In this document: piece by piece, positions 57,045 to 64,000 of the stretch
Layout of the letters: every line of letters begins with the position of its first letter
How positions within the stretch are numbered: the stretch's first letter is position 1
Source: Setaria digitata
Lineage: Eukaryota > Nematoda > Chromadorea > Rhabditida > Setariidae
Assembly: GCA_003640385.1 (NCBI GenBank)
Contig: RCAB01000001.1
Span: forward strand, 682,001-746,000
Reading direction: 5' to 3'
DNA: 64,000 nucleotides
Notes under the pieces: model-generated
Databases searched by the model: none
Told to the model about the DNA's origin: nothing
What the model saw: the letters and a program-made list of their open reading frames with translations, nothing else
Position numbers and translations under genes: made by a program

Positions 57045-58565
57045 TGATGATTAGAGTCGCATTTAAAACATTCACCTGCATATCTGTTTTATAACAATGA
57101 TTATTTTTCGTAATATGTCTTATAAAACTTTGAAAGAAATCATTGATGTTTGCTCAGTTCTATTCCACTCATATTCTCATAAAAATAAATACTATCTATA
57201 ATGAAATTACTGCCGCATTTCAAAATTTGGTCGGTAAACCATCGATTAAGCTCAATGGATAATTTACTCTTAGCAGCGATGGACCACATGAACGTGTTTT
57301 GAAACGAAACTTGAAAACGCTACAAATTTACTGTTCGTCATAATCGAACGGATGCAAAAATGAGATGCGATCCATGTAGGGTTCGGAAAAAAATCTAACA
57401 GTCGCTTGCTTTGACAGTAAAACAATGCTGGAAAATTGTCGGAGATTGAGTGTGGCATGACACTGTTATGATAAACCACAGTAATATTTTACAAGACACC
57501 GTTCAGCATTTTCAAATAAAAAAAAAATTGACTGATTTAAGAGATTTTTCTTTGCAACATATACAAACTAGAAAGCAATGGGTAAAAACTATAACATTAG
57601 TTCACTGATTTGCTCGTTAGGAAACAGTTTTTACTTTTTCAAATTAATGCAACAAAATAAAGGATATTTGGATAAATGGCAGACATTATGCACAATCGAA
57701 AGTTAAAAATCATTTAATAAACACACTGAAGAAGATATTTACAAAAAGGCGATGTAAAATAAGAAGTGAACACAAACTTAAGAAGCATATTGTAGAGAAA
57801 AATGGCAATGATCGGGAAGTGGCAGGTAATCACAATAAGGGAAAGAATGAAATAGCAAATTACATAATATCTATTTAATCAGTGGACAGCACTGGTAACT
57901 GGCAACTTCTCAGCTCATGACGATGTAATCTATAAAGAAATATCTTGATTCCTCAATCAGCGAAAATTCTGAACAAGAGTGTCAGTAAGGAAAACATTAA
58001 TTTTCTGGAATTGTATACTCAGCATTCGCCTAAATCGATTAATAACTGTGCACAAAGTCGTTCTTATTTATACATGAGTATAATAATAATAAACATTAAT
58101 AAAAAGCAAATACAATCTATGCTATGGCTCATAATTTTAAAATTAAATTATCGACTGTCATTAAAGTCGAAGAAAGCATCTTCAGAGACCGACGATTTGA
58201 TTATCAAATATCAGATGAGGACATTTTTGAGAATTACCTTCTTAAAAATCAAACGTTGATCCTGACAAAACGTTACGCTTTTAATCGAAGTAAATCAGTG
58301 ACCTCTTAAAGAGAGAGGAAACAAATAATGAAAAGGATCAAAGAGCGGCAGGATTACAGTATGACAAAAGACTTAGAAGTCAGAAATATAAAAGTTCAAT
58401 AGGTTGATAAATTAAAATAATTGCTTTCACAAAGATTCTTTATAAAAAAAGAAGTCCACGAATGGAAATGAAATTTCTTTTAACATTTTAATATATTTCA
58501 CCTTCAATTTAAAATTAGCCATTTAGAAAAGATTAAATCCGAAGAATAGCACATTACACAGCGGC
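57045..58565. other. Intergenic DNA between convergent PI4K2 and J-protein genes
   Basis: 3' flanks of two convergent genes. A polyadenylation-like AAAATAAATAC occurs near 57180. Open frames at 57945-58309 look like chance ORFs in AT-rich DNA. Confidence 0.5.
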
Positions 58566-61500
58566 CTATGTGACCGGATTCTCACTGATGACCCGTGATT
58601 TCAACACGCCGTTCTCAATCACTTCAATTGTTTCTTTACCTTCTGCTTCTATTCTGCAATTCAATTATATCAAGCTGACTGAAATTTGGAAGACTTAGTA
58701 ATATGAAATTTAGATTAAAGGAAGTCGTTTGAGAAATATCACTAGCCAGAACATATTCTGTGGGGTTACGGCGAAGAATGAAAGATGCGACTAATTATAC
58801 TCACTGGCTGAAAGCCAAGGTATTATCCCAATTAGTGCTGGGGGCTGAGGTGATAGAAGTGAGGCTTTTGTTTCAATGCGTGCACCGCGGAGAGAGATGC
58901 ATGCCAAGGAATGGATTTAAAAATCCTTATCAAATCAAAAAGTTTTGGATAACCTTTTCGTGACAACTTTGACGCCATCTATTATCTTCATGCTTGTTGT
59001 TGTTTTACGACTAGAAGCATTCTTTCCTGGTTCAGCAGATGAAAACCGTATTACTGATGAAAAACTACTGAAAAATAAGAAAAGTGAATGGAATTCATGT
59101 CGCTTGACTTTTGAAATAAATAGAAATAAAATACATAAAAAATAAAAAAAATTTTCGCAGTGGTTAAAACTTCAAATGCTTGGCCCAGCTTTAACAAAAT
59201 TTTGTACTTAGGAAGTTTTTCGAAATCGTTTACAGGAAACAAATGCGTTTCTGCACTGGCGGAAACTTGACAATCATGTCAGAAATTTTATCAGAAAACG
59301 CTAACCAATCATTTCCATTGATAAGTTCGTTATCACTCTTATCATCAAAAAGCGTGTTATTAGTAAATCTTGCTCTATGACTTCCTGAAAAGAATAGAAA
59401 TAGTAATCGGCAAAAATACTATTTGTTACAATTCAGCAAAAGTTGAACTTATCGAATTTAAGACGAACGAACCAGGTTTCCTGTAAAGTGAATCAACACT
59501 ATCAGATCTTGACCGGAAAAGAAATGATGAAAAATGTTTACCATCCATCATAAAATCCTGAAATATCATCTTTGTTTTTCTATTTAAGAAAGGATTCCGT
59601 ACTAGAACTGTATCAAAAGTGAAAATACCAAAATACTGAAGCTTACATCAAACATATCCTTGTAACCGAAAAATTCCTGGAAGATATCGAAAGGTGACTG
59701 GAATCGACGATGGAAAACATTATGGGACTGCTTATTTTGACGTTGTAAACCAGTCCAACGTGAACGATCATAACAGTTACGCTTTTTTGCTTGAAAAAAA
59801 AAAAAAAAAAAGGAAAAACGATGAAACTGATAACACCATATCAAGAAGTGAAGAGACAATGCAAAGAGAGTATATCGGGAATATTGGATGTTTGACCCAT
59901 ATCATCTTATCAGCTTTGGTAAATGAAATGAAAGTCAAGGGGTCGAAAACATCGAGCCTCCTGGAAATGTCATGTTCTCAGCCATTTATCTTTATCTTTA
60001 ATTCAGCTACTGAATATATTGCCTGGGACCGTCTACAAACAACTATTTTACGAAATTTTTCTTATATATTTCTAACATGAATTTTCTTGATTAAAATAGC
60101 TCGATTCATATACTTGTTGCTCTTTACTACTTAACAAATAAAGTATATCAAAGGAAGAGAGAAACATACGATCTGATAATACTTCATATGCTTGCGTTAT
60201 ACGTTTGAACTTCTGTTCTGCAACTTCATTGTTGTTCGGATTTTTGTCAGGATGCCACTGTAACGCTAGTTTGCGGTATCTGTAATACCATAAGTCTCAC
60301 GCACATTAAAACATAATCCAGCAATCAGTCTTTAAAAGTGATTTAAACAAATCCATTCCTGTACTTAGCTTCTTTTTTTGTATTCTCAACAGATTGATAG
60401 ATTTATTTTAAAAAAATTTACTTTTGCTAATACATCAATGAAGACGTTGTAACAAAAAATGAGAATTTAAAAAAAATTTACTAAGATTTAAACGCATCAA
60501 ACAAAATATTGCAGACAGCGAAAACTTCGTTCTTTGTTGTTTCACTTTCATTCCTCTAACATGTGCTACTGATTTTAACGATAGTTCTCTGCTTTCCGTA
60601 CATAATTAGTAGTAAAAAAAAAAAAAGAAAAAAAACAAAACGCTATGAGTTAAGAGCAAATTTCTCGCTTCTCCATCACTGGACATTTACTGTCTTGTTG
60701 CTGCAACAGATTGTACAACTAAGGTGTATCTATGCAAGAATTGGAATATTTTATATTCTAGCAGAAATTAAATGAAAATTCATTATTTTAAGAAACATAC
60801 TGAAGCATATCAAAGAAGTTAAGATTTTATTATGCGAAAAGACAATATAAACAAAAAATTCTCAATTTTCTGTACACCAGACAACTCCCGAAAATACGAT
60901 GAATTTGTATAAATTAATTAAAAATTTCACAAAACAAAACTTTTTTCATCTTTAAATAAATTTAAAAATGAAATCTCCCAGTCTCCCTTTCATCTTTTTT
61001 TCGCTCCATCATCATTGCCATATTTCGCTAAGCTTAAAAATTTATTTAATTCTGACGGAAATTCATAATATTACATTTCGAGAAGTACTAAAGTATTTTT
61101 TTGGCAGAAGAATGAATTAAAACAAAAAATATTTTTTATTCATGCCTATACCTTGCTGCTAAGTATAAACAAGACGAATTATACTTAAATTTGTAAATAA
61201 AGAGTAGTTGCTTAACCATTGTAAAATTGAAGGTGAAATTTAAAACTTTCGTGAAATTTAATCAAATTAAAACAATTTAAAAACCAAATCTAACTTTGAA
61301 TCAAGTTAGGGCAGCAGTGAATTAAGTAGAGCTACACGACTTCTCTAAATATTTTAAAAGTTTGAAATATTCTAACGATTATTATTTATTTAAAAAAATT
61401 TGGAAACGATGATATTTTTTTTTTTGCTGAAAAAGATTGGCAACAATATAAAGAGTGCAATTTATTGAGAAATATCCAGAATTTAATGTGAACTGTTTCA

Positions 61501-61768
61501 CCAATAATCCTTCCATCAAATGAATAACTGATTGAATCTAGTGTAATCAAAACACAATGTTTTCTAATCAATTCACTTTTATTTATATACTAATAGAAAA
61601 AAAAAATTAAAGAATAAGTACTTGTACGCAAAGTGAAACATACGCTTTCCGGATAGCAGCAGAGTCAGCATTGCGTGGTACGCCGAGTACGCTGTAAAAG
61701 CAAGTAGAAGCGCTCGAGAAATCATCATGTAAGTGTGAATTGGGAGTTGTTCCTGTACCTAAACCCAT
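58566..61768 (-). CDS. DNAJB2/DNAJB6-type J-domain co-chaperone
   Basis: Stimulates Hsp70 ATPase; this class suppresses protein aggregation in cytosol and nucleus. Minus-strand exons: E1 61644-61768 ([17 protein letters not shown], then [19 protein letters not shown]), E2 60170-60279 ([20 protein letters not shown] with the HPD motif; [13 protein letters not shown]), E3 59647-59789 ([31 protein letters not shown]), E4 59542-59557 (16-nt microexon, DFMMD), E5 about 59307-59386 ([20 protein letters not shown]), E6 58954-59068 ([17 protein letters not shown]) and E7 58566-58653 ([20 protein letters not shown]). All junction phases I checked agree. FRSPEEVFREFFG-like and xxGxxVTTKR-like blocks place it with DNAJB2/B6/B7/B8. 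It has an N-terminal extension of about 25 residues before the J domain; the ATG choice there is the first in frame. Confidence 0.9.
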
Positions 61769-64000
61769 CCAGCTACTTCTGCAGCAAATATCCTTCGTTC
61801 GTAGTGCATGCAAATATGTGAACCCTTTACAACTGCAGCAACTACGATTCGTCGATCTTACCTTCCCAAGTGTGATGCTGCAGTAGTTTAGTTCTTTAGA
61901 AAATAGATTAATAGTTCTATAGAGGAGATTCCAACACGCTGCCTACATCTACTTTCCATTAAAGAGGGTAGAATAGTAACGCGCAGATTCCACTTCTTCT
62001 TTTATGGTATTTCCTCAACAAACTTAAATATTTGAACTAGAAATTCCTTTAACGTCTCAGCTAAAATCTAAATACTGAATAAAAATATTCATTACAATAA
62101 ATGGCAATAACAAGAATTACAATATGAATGACGGAAAGAAAAATGAATCATAAGATCCAAAACCAAAATCATAGGCTTATAACATACTAAAAGAGCTAAA
62201 AAAAAACAACTCAAGCAGGAAATATGCAGAAAAATGTAAAGGAATGTGTGAAATATTTCAACTACGAATTATTAACTCAGCATTTATTAAACACTTCTTC
62301 CCTTTTGACACACAAGGATTTATCACTAATCGGTGAAAGAGAAATGAATTATAATAGAGAAAGCAGAAACCTGTTTGTGGTATGAAGAAAACATATGATG
62401 AGTAAGAATCACACAAGACGTTTAACAAGTTGATCGTATCTTCAGTAACATAGCACGTGAAATGATCTGTTGTGACACGCAGATATATCAAAAAGACTTT
62501 CAGAATAGTTCTCGAATTCAGAACTTGATAAGTATCATGATTGCATTGTGTGATGATCTACTGGTTATATTAAATCTAAATAAATGAGAGAAATAAACTG
62601 GACTCATAAAGACAAAATTAAGCTGGAAAGTGCACTACCGCTTAAAGTAAGAGGAACAGTGACAGTTAAAGGATTGACAAGTGGAAAAGGAAATTCATAA
62701 TATCCGCGAAAAAAAAATTAGCTACCGCTAAAATGTGGAATTATGAAAATCAAGTTTAAGAATTAGCAACAACGGCATAGGACGAGGTGTTACACAAATT
62801 ATATCAAAACAAAATGTGACCAACTGATAGAAAAACACAAACCAGGACTAAGCTGCTTCAGTGATATATTGGAATCTTAATGGAGATGTTAAATATGTGG
62901 AAGCGTAAACTAGAAAAAGGATCAGAATGGTAGTAAGGAGTGTAAAAAACAATTTTAACGAGAATTAGTAACAGCGAGCTACCGGAACGGATCGGGAAGA
63001 TAAGTATACTAGAACAAGGTTCATCTTCCACAGCAGTAGTAACAGGAAGAAGCGGCAAACAGCTGACCAATGGACAATGGAAGTACAGTTCACTGGGAGA
63101 TTTCCTCTGACAATCGACACATCTCTAGTAAAACAGGAGTCCATTCTCAAGTGTAAAATCGAGAACTGTCGCCGACAATTCATTTCGCAATTTACAGTCC
63201 GTCTCACTCCTCTATGAACTGTGGAAAAGTCCAATCACCTTCCCTTCGTACACTTTAAGTTGCACTTCATTTGAGTGGAATGAGCTATTTCTGTCTGGAT
63301 AGGTGTGTGTGTGTGGGTGTCTCTGTGTGTTGGGCATGTGTAATATAAACGAATTTTTTTTTTTTTTTTTTTTTTTAACGGACATCGCAGTGGTACGCGT
63401 TGCGATTTAAGATTCTTAAATTTCATCTAAAATTGTTAAACAACAGAAAGGCAGAAGACACATGAAAGTATGAAATGGTCGTTTCCACTGAAGGGCACAA
63501 CAACTGCTGTGACAAGTGTCACCAACAAAGCCAGGGACGGAGTGACACGGAGAACAGAGCACCAATCTCTCGCGCTTCTGAACTTGAATAAACGAAATAA
63601 TCAAGTTGCAACTTATTAATTTTCATATTAATTGTATATTATTTTTGATTTTTGCCAGGTGAAAGTCCAGCGTGCTTAATTCCCAGTTCCATATTGAGGC
63701 TGTTCGCTGTAATCTTGTCAAACAAAATACCACTTACAGTAGAAGATGTGATGACAATCTTTTAAGAAATCAAATGAAAATTTCATTTTTTCCTTTCTAA
63801 AGAATGATATAACTAGCCGAAACTTTCAAGAACAACATTTAAGCAATCTAAACGAAGAAAGAAATCGAATTAGAGTGCGACTGAGATTGTTGAGAAAAAG
63901 AAAAGCCGGAAAGATTATGTGTGGGCGTGCGCAGAGGTCAGTAAGTGGTAGTTCGGGAAGAGTCGGCTGGAAATGACTTAAAATATTACTTGAATCTCTG
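61769..64000. other. Interval upstream of the J-protein gene
   Basis: AT-rich upstream DNA. Minus-strand open frames at 62858-63234 and 63416-63604 show no recognisable family. A GT-rich patch (63301-63332) and a poly-T run (63354-63376) are present. No gene is supported. Confidence 0.5.
63301..63376. repeat. GT-rich simple repeat and 20+ base poly-T run
   Basis: An imperfect GT repeat (about 63301-63332) is followed by a T homopolymer (about 63354-63376), where assembly errors are likely. Confidence 0.85.

Overview
The window is nuclear DNA of a nematode. The genes are split into many short exons with GT...TTTCAG introns, the sequence is AT-rich, introns are often a few hundred bases, and a cuticlin-type (vWA + ZP domain) cuticle gene is present. 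The style fits a clade III (spirurid/filarial-like) worm, but species cannot be fixed from sequence alone. No rRNA or tRNA genes, CRISPR arrays or recognisable transposons were found.

Layout. Plus strand: the C-terminal part of phosphatidylinositol 4-kinase type III alpha (1-5635, 5' end outside the window), a gene-poor 11 kb stretch, then a complete eIF5B gene (16436-23151). From 25.9 to 48.6 kb everything recognisable is on the minus strand, read right to left: a cuticlin-6-like protein with two vWA domains and a ZP domain (43073-48556), an unidentified helical protein (40474 to about 42 kb), a KDM2/JHDM1 JmjC histone demethylase (34876-39439), an unidentified low-complexity protein (32046 to about 34.7 kb), the N-glycosylation mannosyltransferase ALG1 (28157-31241) and a 128-residue single-pass membrane protein (25989-27223). 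The plus strand then carries a type II phosphatidylinositol 4-kinase (54196-57044), and the minus strand a DNAJB2/6-type J-domain co-chaperone (58566-61768).

Functional themes. Two unrelated phosphatidylinositol 4-kinase families lie about 50 kb apart; both make PI4P, at the plasma membrane (type III alpha) and at Golgi/endosomes (type II). The others are housekeeping genes (translation initiation, ER glycosylation, chromatin, protein folding) plus one cuticle structural gene. As I recall, the ALG1 and KDM2 orthologues are also neighbours in C. elegans (T26A5.4/T26A5.5), so this pair may be an old linkage or operon.

The most unusual items are a 46-bp exact copy of a PI4KA exon piece inside the next intron, embedded in a TA microsatellite; a large basic insertion and a C-terminal extension in ALG1; a KDM2 without CXXC/PHD/F-box parts; a 16-nt microexon in the J-protein; a duplicated splice-site/exon segment at 34.4/34.7 kb next to a plus-strand ORF; and a type II PI4K ending in Cys-Cys. 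I found no wholly new multi-gene system. Exon boundaries were derived by eye from splice consensus, phase and family similarity.
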